DNA of 64,000 nucleotides from NCBI RefSeq assembly GCF_000422325.1, contig NZ_AULO01000009.1, forward strand, positions 1 to 64,000, written 5' to 3'. Below are positions 56,584 through 64,000 of this stretch, one piece after another. Position 1 is the first letter of the stretch. Each line of letters starts with the position of its first letter. The DNA is from Marinospirillum minutulum DSM 6287. GTDB lineage: Bacteria; Pseudomonadota; Gammaproteobacteria; Pseudomonadales; Halomonadaceae. The translations under genes were made by a program, and so were the position numbers. Below the pieces are notes generated by a model that worked only from the letters and a program-made list of their open reading frames with translations, made no database searches and had not been told where the DNA came from.

Positions 56584-57811
56584 GCGTTTTGATCTTTATC
56601 TAAATACTGCAGAACTAGGTGTTATTCATTTAGCTGATGTTGCTTTGCAAGAAGAGCAAGGCACGGTTAGCAGGGTAGGCTTTCGCTACACAGCTAAATA
56701 CCTTAATCATCCTCAAGCTTTTGCTATAGACTCAGCCCAGTTACCTTTAAGCAATAAAGAATTTAACTTAACTTGCAAACAAGCTGCACCTGCTTTTATT
56801 GATGATTATTTGCCTGATGCTTGGGGCAGAAAAGTATTAACGCGCTTAGCAATGCAACACTATAAACAACGCTTAAATGCTAACTGTATTAGCGAAATGC
56901 TTAGTTTTTCTCAACAGGTTCATAGCCGTATTGGTGCCTTGTGTTTTGTTGAGCAGGGACAAGCACCTAATTATGCTGTAGGTATTTCACTTGAACAATT
57001 ACAGAAGGCAGAGTTAACAGCGCATAAAATTGATCAACAAGATTTTGTGAACTTGGATGTTAATGCTATAGGGCTAATGTACTTAGCTAACTCGGGTTCT
57101 GGTGTAGGAGGTGCAAGGCCTAAAGCTTTGGTGCATGACCAAACTTCAGCTTATTTAGCTAAATTTAACCGTACCAGCGACCCTTACAATAATGCACGAA
57201 TAGAGCTGGCTTGCTTACTAATGGCGCAGGGTGCAGGTATTAATATCGGTAAAGGTAAAGTTGTTACTGATATTAACCAACGTGATGTTTTGCTCCTTAA
57301 CCGCTTCGATATTTTGCGTACTACTCGCCATCATTTAATTACTGCCAATGGTTTGCTTAAGCAACCTAATACACAGCAAGACCCGGGTTACAGCTTTAGT
57401 TACGATGATTTGTACCGGCTTTTGCAGCGTTATTCTTTCAATATAGAAGAAGATTTAGAGCAGCTTTTAAGGCTTATGTTATTTAATGGTGCAATCAATA
57501 ATACCGATGATCACGAGCGTAACTTTAGCTTTATTCACACTGCTCAGGGTTATCAGTTAGCACCAGCTTATGATTTGGTGCCGAGTATGGTTTTAGGTGA
57601 ATACCATGCAGCAGGTTTTGATTACAAGCCCTACCTTCCTACTCTTACTGAAGCCGAGAAAATGAGCAAAATATTTGGTTTACCTAAAAGTAAGGTTAGT
57701 GCTATCGCTCAGGAAGTACGCCATGCAATTGAGCAATGGTTTAGTTATGCAGAACAAGCGGGTGTTAGTGAAGAGCAGGCGCAAAGGGTTCAGCAAGTCT
57801 TTAAAACCTAA
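56573..57811 (+). CDS. HipA-family serine/threonine kinase toxin
   Basis: This 412-aa protein has HipA motifs: SGSGVGGARPKALV near residue 178 as the phosphate-binding loop, FNGAINNTDDHERNF near 308 with the catalytic Asp, and LAPAYDLVPSMVLG near 337 with the metal-binding Asp. HipA of E. coli inactivates glutamyl-tRNA synthetase; the target of this divergent member is unknown. It is inserted between two minus-strand units, convergent with the 186-aa gene. Confidence 0.85.
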   Translation: MMIKRFDLYLNTAELGVIHLADVALQEEQGTVSRVGFRYTAKYLNHPQAFAIDSAQLPLSNKEFNLTCKQAAPAFIDDYLPDAWGRKVLTRLAMQHYKQRLNANCISEMLSFSQQVHSRIGALCFVEQGQAPNYAVGISLEQLQKAELTAHKIDQQDFVNLDVNAIGLMYLANSGSGVGGARPKALVHDQTSAYLAKFNRTSDPYNNARIELACLLMAQGAGINIGKGKVVTDINQRDVLLLNRFDILRTTRHHLITANGLLKQPNTQQDPGYSFSYDDLYRLLQRYSFNIEEDLEQLLRLMLFNGAINNTDDHERNFSFIHTAQGYQLAPAYDLVPSMVLGEYHAAGFDYKPYLPTLTEAEKMSKIFGLPKSKVSAIAQEVRHAIEQWFSYAEQAGVSEEQAQRVQQVFKT

Positions 57812-57824
57812 ACTTAAGTTTATC

Positions 57825-58385
57825 TTAGTCATTTTCTTTCGTAGTCAACTGACTAAAAGCTAGCGTTAGTGCGCGTTGCCTTAGTTTTTGTGGGTCGAGT
57901 TCGCTAAAGTCGATTGAGGGGTCGCAGTTGGTTTGCATTTGTTCGCTGGTTTGGCTGCCAATTATTTTTAGGTAGCTTCTGATTTGTTGTACTACTTCTT
58001 GCTGGTCTTCTTTTACATCTTTAGCTGGGTTGGCGTTCAGTTCTAAAAAGGTTTTTTCTAGTGCTTCGAGTTGCCAAGGCAGGGGCGTGCAGAGGTAAAC
58101 ATAGTGGCTAAAAAGCGGGTGATGTTTAAATTTAGCTAGCCATTGGTAAATGGGGTCTTGGTGGGGGCGTAGCAGTAATGGCCTAGCTTCTTGCGGGCTG
58201 CTGGTTTGTAAAAAATGACTGTAAGCCGTTAGCCAATCTTTTAGGCGGGCGTTAAGTTGCACTTGCATAGGGTCGTTGAAAGTTTCGCTTGCCTGATTCG
58301 ATTTGTGGGCATTTTTATTTAACCAAAGGGCTAGCCCTTCGAGTTGGTAGCGTTCTTCAAGCAGTGGCCAGGTAGTTTTTTGCAT
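57825..58385 (-). CDS. Hypothetical protein of the MoxR-VWA module, paralogue 2
   Basis: This 186-aa helical protein shares with its upstream neighbour the segments LEGLALWL, YVYLCTPLPW, IRSYLKIIGSQTSE and LRQRALTLAFS at the same order and spacing. The pair therefore arose by tandem duplication. No known family is recognised. The start overlaps the paralogue stop by 29 bp, with AGGAAGG upstream. It is probably a component of the MoxR-VWA complex. Confidence 0.65.
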   Translation of the reverse strand: MQKTTWPLLEERYQLEGLALWLNKNAHKSNQASETFNDPMQVQLNARLKDWLTAYSHFLQTSSPQEARPLLLRPHQDPIYQWLAKFKHHPLFSHYVYLCTPLPWQLEALEKTFLELNANPAKDVKEDQQEVVQQIRSYLKIIGSQTSEQMQTNCDPSIDFSELDPQKLRQRALTLAFSQLTTKEND

Positions 58386-59010
58386 TGCCTTCCTCTTGGG
58401 TGGTTGGGTTGGGGCTGCTAAAAGCTAGGCTTAGCGCTCTTTGTTGTAAGCCATAAATATTTAGGTCGTTAAGGCTTATGTCTTCTTGCCAAGGGAGCAT
58501 GCCTTCTAGTTTTTCGCTTGCTTGGCTGCCGAGCATTTTTAAATACACACGTATTGAAGGCGCGTTTGCTCGCCAAGCTAGGGTGAGTGCATCCATTGTC
58601 CAAGGTAAAGGAACGCATAAATAAATGTAGTGAGCCAGAACTTTAGGCGGTGGGTTTTGCTGGCTTAACCACTGGTAAAGCGTGTCTTGGTGCCTTGCTA
58701 GTTGAAACAAGCGCCTATGACCTAGTTGGTCTTTTTCTTGGCAATTAGCTGCATATTTTTCTAACCAAACATCTAAGCGCTTGAGTAGGTTTTCTTCCAT
58801 GTGCAGTGTGTGTTGGCTGCGATTGCCATAAAACTGCCAGCGGTCGATGGGGTGGCTATGCAGTAACCAAGTAGCTAGCCCTTCTAAAAGAACACGCTCA
58901 TTTTTTAAGTATTCTTCTTGTGCTTGTTTTTCAAGCTCTTCAGGAGTTGGGGCTGTATCAAAATCATCAAAAAGTGAATCAAAGCTTCCTAAAAAATCAT
59001 CTTCAGTCAT
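58357..59010 (-). CDS. Hypothetical protein of the MoxR-VWA module, paralogue 1
   Basis: The 217 aa from ATG 59010 (AGGAG five bases upstream; the GTG at 59016 is less likely) begin with an acidic N-terminus (DDFLGSFDSLFDDFD). The shared core follows: LEGLATWL, YIYLCVPLPW, IRVYLKMLGSQASE and LQQRALSLAFS. It lies 8 bp after the VWA gene. The function is unknown; partnership with the MoxR ATPase is inferred from the operon. Confidence 0.65.
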   Translation of the reverse strand: MTEDDFLGSFDSLFDDFDTAPTPEELEKQAQEEYLKNERVLLEGLATWLLHSHPIDRWQFYGNRSQHTLHMEENLLKRLDVWLEKYAANCQEKDQLGHRRLFQLARHQDTLYQWLSQQNPPPKVLAHYIYLCVPLPWTMDALTLAWRANAPSIRVYLKMLGSQASEKLEGMLPWQEDISLNDLNIYGLQQRALSLAFSSPNPTTQEEGNAKNYLATA

Positions 59011-59018
59011 AAGCACTC

Positions 59019-60293
59019 CTAGTCACTGGTTGAATTGTTTAAGTAAACAGCATTGCCCCATTCTGCAGGTTGTTCGCCATCTTCGGTTAGTACCCAAAGC
59101 ACTGGGTAGCTAGGCGGGTGAGCTGGCGCTGGGCCAAAGCCATCCGTCAGGTAAATAAAGCAGTCGGGCTGCATACTGGCGGCACGTTCAAAAGGTGGAA
59201 TTAAGCTAGTGCCACCGCCGCCTACCACTTCAAAATCATCTAATTTATGCAGGTCTTCAGAGCTAAGTTGTTGCTCGTGGGTAATTTCGGTGCTGCATTG
59301 TATTAGCGTGAGTTCAACCTTGTCGAAGCTGGTTAACAGGCTTTTTAATTCGCTAACAAAGGCGGGTAGTTCATCGGCTGTACTGCCGCTAATATCCAGC
59401 GCCACTACTAGCTGTAGGCGACTGCCTTGCATGCCGGGCAAAATAACTTTGCGGTGCAGGTGGCGGCGTGAAGGCCTGTTCCAGCTGCGGCTACCGCCAT
59501 AAGTACGCTGCACAAATTGGCGCAGGGTTTGCTGCCAAGGCACTTGCGGTATAACTCGTTCGTTTATCCACCGTTTAAGTGTTTCGGGCAGGTTGCCGTA
59601 TTGTTGCGAAGCTTGGCTGGCAGCTACTAGGCGTTCTTGCCATTCACGCTTAACCTGTTCACCACCTGAGCCGGGCGCATAGTCTGGGTCTAAAACCCAC
59701 TGCTTGTTTTCTTCTCCCTCTTCGCCAGAGCTGTTGCCTTTTCCAGCTGAATGGTCGCCAGCAATGGGGTTGTGCAGGTCAAAGCTTTGTTGCAGGTTCG
59801 CTTCTTTAGGGTTGGCTAATAGCCACTCATAGATATTTTCTGCACTGGGCGTGGTGTCTGGGTGTTGGGCTAGGTATTTTTTAAACAGCACTGCGTTGGA
59901 TGGCATACTAAAACCATCTTGTACCAAAAGGCTGTTCACCTCATGGTCGGTGGCTAAATTCCATAAGCGATGGTCTCTGCCCAGCGCTCTATCAAAGTGC
60001 TTAGCAACACAGTGCCAAACCTCATGGGCGAGCACAAACAGCCGGTTATCTGGGTTGAGCTGTTGTAAAAATAACGGATTAAAAAATACCCGTTCACCAT
60101 CCGTGGCGGCGGTGGGTAGGCGTGAATCGACCACCGGAATAAGCTCTAGGTGCAAGGCTAGGCTGGCAGTAAAAGGGTGCTGCAATAATAGGCGAGCACG
60201 GTCATCTACCCAAGCTTGTAACATGGCTTGTTTAAGCGCCTGTTCTTCTTCGTTAGGCAACCTAAAGCTATTTTTGGTGGCCGCTTCAATCAT
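59019..60293 (-). CDS. VWA-domain protein with N-terminal metallopeptidase-like domain (DUF2201 type)
   Basis: This 424-aa protein has an N-terminal zincin-like domain with VLAHEVWHCVAKHF near residue 86 (HExxH) followed by WNLATDHEVN, the pattern of DUF2201 proteins. The linker is Gly/Glu/Ser-rich (about 178-200). The C-terminal VWA-like domain opens VVALDISGST near 298 and retains the MIDAS-type DxSxS motif and a Thr/Asp pair later. It starts on an ATGA overlap with the MoxR gene. MoxR ATPases act as chaperones for VWA proteins, so the two probably form one complex. Confidence 0.82.
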   Translation of the reverse strand: MIEAATKNSFRLPNEEEQALKQAMLQAWVDDRARLLLQHPFTASLALHLELIPVVDSRLPTAATDGERVFFNPLFLQQLNPDNRLFVLAHEVWHCVAKHFDRALGRDHRLWNLATDHEVNSLLVQDGFSMPSNAVLFKKYLAQHPDTTPSAENIYEWLLANPKEANLQQSFDLHNPIAGDHSAGKGNSSGEEGEENKQWVLDPDYAPGSGGEQVKREWQERLVAASQASQQYGNLPETLKRWINERVIPQVPWQQTLRQFVQRTYGGSRSWNRPSRRHLHRKVILPGMQGSRLQLVVALDISGSTADELPAFVSELKSLLTSFDKVELTLIQCSTEITHEQQLSSEDLHKLDDFEVVGGGGTSLIPPFERAASMQPDCFIYLTDGFGPAPAHPPSYPVLWVLTEDGEQPAEWGNAVYLNNSTSD

Positions 60294-61453
60294 AGTGAGT
60301 TACCTGCCATTTGTGGTAGCGCCTGGGTTGTTTGGCCATCTTCTTTATCAAAACAATGTTGCTGAGCACGAGCTAACACCTGCCCATGCAGTTTTGACCA
60401 AGCGTCAAACTGGCCGTGAGAAAAAATAGCCTCCGCACGGGCGAGTTGTTCGGCTTCATCTTTACCGTCCATTGCATCCATCATGGCCATAGTGGCAAAG
60501 TCACTGGGTAGCTTTAGGCCAATTCTAAAAAAGTGCTCTAGGTAAATTCTTTGTTGTTTTTCATCTTCCGCACGCCATAGGTGATAACCCAAAGCAGCAC
60601 AAAGGGCGAAGCGTTGGTCGGCACGTTCGGGCAACTGAAAGCTAATTTCGCCTTTTAGCAAGGCTTGAATATCCGGCAACTCGTCTGCCCAACGGCAAAA
60701 GGCTAGAAATTCTGTGGCACTGGCTTCACCCACTAGGCCATGCACCATTAGCGCAAAAGAATCTTGGCTTAATAACTGCTTGTGGGTCATTAAACGAGCA
60801 ACCCTTTCCCAGCTGCGGGGGCTAGGCCAGCCACGTTCTAGGTTGCCTTGCATACTAAAAAAGGCCTGAGGGCGAAAACGTAAAAAAGCCGTTACACTAG
60901 GGTTAAGTGCTTGGCTAGAGGCCCAGCGCACCCATTCGTCTAGGTTAGGTGCTAACTCTAGGTGGCAAAAACGGTTCGCTAAAGCACTCGAAAGCGTCAT
61001 GGCTACGGCTCTGTCTTCAGAACGGTTACCTGCCGCACAAATTAGCCAGCCATCGGGTACTTTATAAAGGTCGCCAAGGCGGCGGTCTAAAATAAATTCA
61101 TAGGCAGCCACTTGTAGCATTCGGTCGGCAGCGGTGAGTTCATCAAACAAAATAATGCCACGGCTGTTAGGGTCTCTGGGCCATTCAGAAGAAAGCAGCC
61201 AGCGCACTTCATCGCCTTCGGGCACAGGTAAACCACGCAGGTCTACAGGTTCACGCTGGGCAAGGCGCACATCAATAAAATCAACGCCCTGCTCTTTGCA
61301 AAGCTCACGAATAACCGTGCTTTTGCCCACCCCAGGCGGCCCCCACAACATAATGGGCGGTAACTGAGCGGCCATTTCTGGGTGCTGCCAAAGTAGTTGT
61401 AATTGGTGTTTAATGATTTCTTGTGTTTGAGTTAGGCTAGCGGTTTGGCTCAT
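60290..61453 (-). CDS. MoxR-type AAA+ ATPase
   Basis: The 387 aa from ATG 61453 (AGGGAG upstream) carry Walker A LWGPPGVGKSTVI near residue 37, Walker B IILFDELTAADR near 102, and a sensor-1 Asn in ICAAGNRSEDRAVA. The 61513 start in the same frame is rejected because the -10 element of the site 4 promoter lies between the two. MoxR proteins remodel partner complexes and pair with VWA proteins, here the next gene. It is the first gene of a four-gene unit. Confidence 0.87.
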   Translation of the reverse strand: MSQTASLTQTQEIIKHQLQLLWQHPEMAAQLPPIMLWGPPGVGKSTVIRELCKEQGVDFIDVRLAQREPVDLRGLPVPEGDEVRWLLSSEWPRDPNSRGIILFDELTAADRMLQVAAYEFILDRRLGDLYKVPDGWLICAAGNRSEDRAVAMTLSSALANRFCHLELAPNLDEWVRWASSQALNPSVTAFLRFRPQAFFSMQGNLERGWPSPRSWERVARLMTHKQLLSQDSFALMVHGLVGEASATEFLAFCRWADELPDIQALLKGEISFQLPERADQRFALCAALGYHLWRAEDEKQQRIYLEHFFRIGLKLPSDFATMAMMDAMDGKDEAEQLARAEAIFSHGQFDAWSKLHGQVLARAQQHCFDKEDGQTTQALPQMAGNSL

Positions 61454-61478
61454 GTGTTTTCTCCCTGTCGATGCTTCA

Positions 61479-61511
61479 ACTATAAACTGAGGTAGCGACA
61501 AACTAGGTCGC
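61479..61511 (-). promoter_or_regulatory. WYL/PafBC-like dyad promoter, site 4 (to the MoxR-VWA unit)
   Basis: On the minus strand: GCGAC (61511-61507), five bases, TTGTCGC (61501-61495), ten bases, TATAGT (61484-61479). It lies 26 bp upstream of ATG 61453. On the plus strand the ADP-ribosylglycohydrolase-WYL pair starts 50 bp away, and TAGACT (61519-61524) is a poorer, closer -10. The dyad could therefore serve both directions or autoregulate the WYL gene. Confidence 0.68.
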
Positions 61512-61561
61512 ACTTAGTTAGACTAAGCAGTTAACATTACCTTTGGTTACCGGAATAATCT

Positions 61562-62506
61562 ATGCCTAATACAAATAACTCATTACTTATTCACCGTGCG
61601 GAAGGGGCGTTACTTGGCCATGCGTTAGGTAATGCCTTGGGCTTGGGTTATGAATCTTGCAGCCGTGAAACCCTGCCCTTTATTGACCGCCTAGCTATGC
61701 CGGGGCGTTTTCTTCCTCCAGGCAGTTGGTCGGATGACACAGGTTTAATGTTGAGCTTGGCTTATAGCTTGTTAGAAAAAGGCTTTGAGCCGGAAGACCA
61801 AATGCTGCGCTATTTAGCTTGGCAAGATAAAAAAGCCGATAAACGCTGCTGGCCTTTAGAGACACCGCCGCCACCTTTAGGCAGTTCAACCCAAGCCGCG
61901 CTGGAAAAATTTCGCCATACTGATGAAGTGTTTAGTGGTAATACTTCCAACTATTCAGCAGGTAATGGCGGCTTAATGCGTTTATTGCCCTTGGTGATTT
62001 GGAATTTAAACCTAGCCGATGAAGGTAAGTTTTTACAGCAGGTAGCCGATGCAACACGCACCACCCACGGCAGCTTAATTTGCATAGAAGCCAGCCAGCT
62101 ACTGGCTTTATTATTGCGCCATATTTTGTTGCGTGATGAAACCGCTGAGATAGAAACTTGCCTGTTAGCTTTTGCAGATGCCTATTGGGAAGATGAAGAT
62201 ATTGGCGCTTTAGCTGCCGGTGATTATTTAACTAAGCCAGAAGCTGCGATACGTTCAGGCGGTTATGTTTTAGAAACTTTAGAAGCTGCTTTATGGGCTT
62301 TTTCAACCAGTTCAACAGCAAAAGAAGCACTAATAACCGCAGTAAATTTGGGTGGTGACTGCGATACCGTAGCGGCCATTACCGGCTCCTTAGCTGGCGC
62401 TTGGTATGGCGTTGAACAGCTGCCAGAAGATTGGCTAGATGATTTAGTCGAAGCCAGCAGTATTAAAGCCTTGGGTAAAAAGTTATTAAAAGGGGCAGCG
62501 GCATGA
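61562..62506 (+). CDS. ADP-ribosylglycohydrolase family protein, copy 2
   Basis: This 314-aa protein has the family motifs GALLGHALGNALGLGYES, GSWSDDTGLMLSLAYS near residue 55, GNGGLMRLLPLVIW near 138 and GGDCDTVAAITGSLAGAWYG near 262. It is clearly related to but diverged from copy 1 at 54329: LGNAL replaces the usual LGDAL, so one usual metal-region acid is Asn. It overlaps the WYL gene by 4 bp (ATGA). Confidence 0.86.
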   Translation: MPNTNNSLLIHRAEGALLGHALGNALGLGYESCSRETLPFIDRLAMPGRFLPPGSWSDDTGLMLSLAYSLLEKGFEPEDQMLRYLAWQDKKADKRCWPLETPPPPLGSSTQAALEKFRHTDEVFSGNTSNYSAGNGGLMRLLPLVIWNLNLADEGKFLQQVADATRTTHGSLICIEASQLLALLLRHILLRDETAEIETCLLAFADAYWEDEDIGALAAGDYLTKPEAAIRSGGYVLETLEAALWAFSTSSTAKEALITAVNLGGDCDTVAAITGSLAGAWYGVEQLPEDWLDDLVEASSIKALGKKLLKGAAA

Positions 62507-63540
62507 GCGAGGCTAACAAGGAAAAGTTTAAATTCGAGCTGCTAATGCTCGAAGTATTAGAAGCCCACCCTAAAGGCATTACTGCACGAGAATTAACCCA
62601 AGCCATTCGAGAACTTGCTGAAGAACGTAGACTAGAAGAACTGATTAATTCACCAGAAGACAACTTAAAGCGCCGAGTTGAACGCAACCTTACAAAACTA
62701 AAAGCCACCTATGGTGATTTAATCGACCTAGATGATTTGCAAAAGCCTTATATATGGCGCTGTGTAGGTTCGCAATCACTTATACCTAATTTATTTAAAG
62801 CCGATTTACAGCTGGCGCTTTATTTACACCTGCACCAACAACGCACCCTGCAACTACTGCCCAGCAACCTACAAGAAAAACTCCGCAAGCTAAATGCTTT
62901 TGGCAGTTTTAATCTTGAAGCCCATTTTTCTGAATTAACCCAATTATTTAGCCGTGCTTTAAGCATTACCAAAGACTCTATTCACCCTGAATTTCCTCCT
63001 GTATTAGAAGAAGTACACCAAACCCTATTAGATGCATTAAAAAACGAACAATATTTAGATATAACCTACCAAGCCTTAGCAGGTGAGCAAAAATTAAGCC
63101 GCCTACTGCCGCTTAAACTGGTGGTTTTAAAAGACCGGCTGTTTTTATTGGCAGTACAAAAGAGCGCTAGTGAGCCAGAACCTGTTTTGTTAGCACTGCA
63201 TAGAATGGCCAGTGCAAAACAGGTTGGGTTGTATTTGAATTTATCAGAATTTGAGGCAGAAACCACCCTAAGGAAAATGCTGGGTACAGGCGCAAGCAGC
63301 CAAAAATTAGAATTACAAGTGACCGCAGAACTGGCCGATTACCTGCTAGATTACCCTTTAGGCATAGGCATGAAATTAACACCCCTAGCCGAAACAACCA
63401 GCCCTTACACCCACCAACTCACCTGCTGGATAGAACTAGGAACAGACTTTAAATACTGGTTAACACAGCACCAAAACCAGCTAAAGGTTATGGGTTCAGA
63501 AAGGGTAAAAAGGTGGTTAAAGCGGTTAGAGAAGGGGTAG
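62503..63540 (+). CDS. WYL-domain transcriptional regulator, candidate activator of the dyad regulon
   Basis: This 345-aa protein has an N-terminal winged-helix region (about 1-80, with HPKGITARELTQAIREL and NLKRRVERNLTKLKATYGDL), a middle segment and a WYL-type ligand domain at about 170-260 (YLDITYQALAG, RLLPLKLVVLKDRLFLLAV). The W-Y-L triad itself is not present; the matching strand reads L-F-L-L. A C-terminal extension follows. WYL regulators in bacteria control DNA-damage genes (PafBC, DriD) or defence islands (BrxR, CapW). Its promoter region contains dyad site 4, so control of sites 1-4 is inferred. Confidence 0.75.
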   Translation: MSEANKEKFKFELLMLEVLEAHPKGITARELTQAIRELAEERRLEELINSPEDNLKRRVERNLTKLKATYGDLIDLDDLQKPYIWRCVGSQSLIPNLFKADLQLALYLHLHQQRTLQLLPSNLQEKLRKLNAFGSFNLEAHFSELTQLFSRALSITKDSIHPEFPPVLEEVHQTLLDALKNEQYLDITYQALAGEQKLSRLLPLKLVVLKDRLFLLAVQKSASEPEPVLLALHRMASAKQVGLYLNLSEFEAETTLRKMLGTGASSQKLELQVTAELADYLLDYPLGIGMKLTPLAETTSPYTHQLTCWIELGTDFKYWLTQHQNQLKVMGSERVKRWLKRLEKG

Positions 63541-63555
63541 TAAAGTTTTAGCTTT

Positions 63556-63939
63556 TTAAGGCTTAGCCAAAGCATAAATAATTTCACCGACCATTTTTCG
63601 CTTTTCTGGCGGCAAAGATAAAAACACCTCCATTGCTTGGCGCTCTTCAGGCGTCATAGCAGCATCCCAGCGCTTACGCTGTTGCTTTACCGAGCCGTGC
63701 AACTTTTCACCAAAACGCAACCAGTGCGGGTCTACATTTAGCCACTCGGCTAAAACCTGCAATCTGTCTTGGGCTGGAATAGATTCCCCTAATAACCAGC
63801 GCCTTACAGCCTGGACGGATACAGACTTACCCCAGTAGCGTTGGTTAAATTCTTTTTCTAATACAACAGGGCGAGTTGCGTAACCAGCGGCAAGCATAGC
63901 CTCGGTAAGACGTTCACTAAATAATTTGGCTTCATTCAT
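63556..63939 (-). CDS. Lambda-repressor-like HTH protein
   Basis: The 127 aa from ATG 63939 (the TTG at 63978 is less likely) have a helix-turn-helix with WGKSVSVQAVRRWLLGESIPAQDRL-type spacing near residues 30-55 and WLNVDPHWLRFGEK after it. This pattern is common in phage-like regulators. The C-terminal half (MTPEERQAMEVFLSLPPEKR) is helical. It is convergent with the WYL gene, 15 bp apart, near the right edge. Its targets are unknown. Confidence 0.65.
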   Translation of the reverse strand: MNEAKLFSERLTEAMLAAGYATRPVVLEKEFNQRYWGKSVSVQAVRRWLLGESIPAQDRLQVLAEWLNVDPHWLRFGEKLHGSVKQQRKRWDAAMTPEERQAMEVFLSLPPEKRKMVGEIIYALAKP

Positions 63940-64000
63940 GTAACAGGAACTTAAATGAATAAACAACCAAGTAAGCAATTTGATTGTCTCAAAAGTAACC

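Noticed and set aside
1-64000. CRISPR arrays, tRNA or rRNA genes and insertion sequences
   Set aside because: No spaced direct-repeat arrays, cloverleaf sequences or transposase genes were recognised on either strand by eye.

Overview
The window looks like chromosome from a marine or halophilic gammaproteobacterium, probably of the Oceanospirillales/Pseudomonadales neighbourhood. The evidence is the gene families (PutA without a DNA-binding domain, Rep, TrmL, cytochrome c5, an RstAB-like two-component system, DctPQM, SbcCD), a moderate GC content and Na+-coupled functions. No genus can be assigned from the sequence alone. No tRNA, rRNA, insertion sequence or CRISPR array was seen.

Layout: 1-4.1 kb, a two-partner secretion pair (TpsB and the 5' part of a TpsA haemagglutinin that runs off the left edge). 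4.3-10 kb, proline catabolism (putA-putP) with a divergent AraC-type regulator, whose shared intergenic region carries a 21-bp-phased direct repeat. 10-10.7 kb, a HigBA-like toxin-antitoxin pair. 10.8-18.2 kb, a seven-gene V/A-type ATPase operon of the chlamydia/spirochete kind, in the order B-D-I-K-E-DUF2764-A. 18.4-25.7 kb, cytochrome c5, rep, trmL, a two-component system, an SH3 protein and a flavin reductase-like protein. 25.7-31.8 kb, a TRAP transporter with a MarR-like regulator divergent from pxpABC, probably 5-oxoproline uptake and hydrolysis. 31.9-40.2 kb, mdh, topB, a gamma-glutamylcyclotransferase-like gene and sbcDC.

From about 40 kb to the right edge the window is a defence/stress island. 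It holds a ParE-type toxin-antitoxin pair and a type III restriction-modification pair whose mod gene is split by a -1 frameshift at an A7 run. It also holds an Abi_2/AbiF-like HEPN protein preceded by a compact structured RNA and a SNF2-type helicase with unfamiliar partner genes. A metallophosphoesterase, two ADP-ribosylglycohydrolases, HipBA, a MoxR ATPase/VWA-metallopeptidase module with a tandem pair of unknown paralogues, and a WYL-domain regulator complete it.

The strongest unlisted signal is a repeated promoter architecture, GCGAC-N5-TTGTCGC-N10-TAwwsT. It occurs four times, always intergenic and always pointing at a gene: the GGCT-sbcDC unit, a small-ORF unit at 40.4 kb, the metallophosphoesterase-ADP-ribosylglycohydrolase-to-SNF2 unit, and the MoxR-VWA unit. 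The right half and its distance to the -10 element coincide with the mycobacterial RecA-NDp (PafBC, WYL-type activator) promoter consensus as remembered. I infer that the WYL protein at 62.5-63.5 kb, or a relative, co-activates these units as one stress- or phage-responsive regulon.
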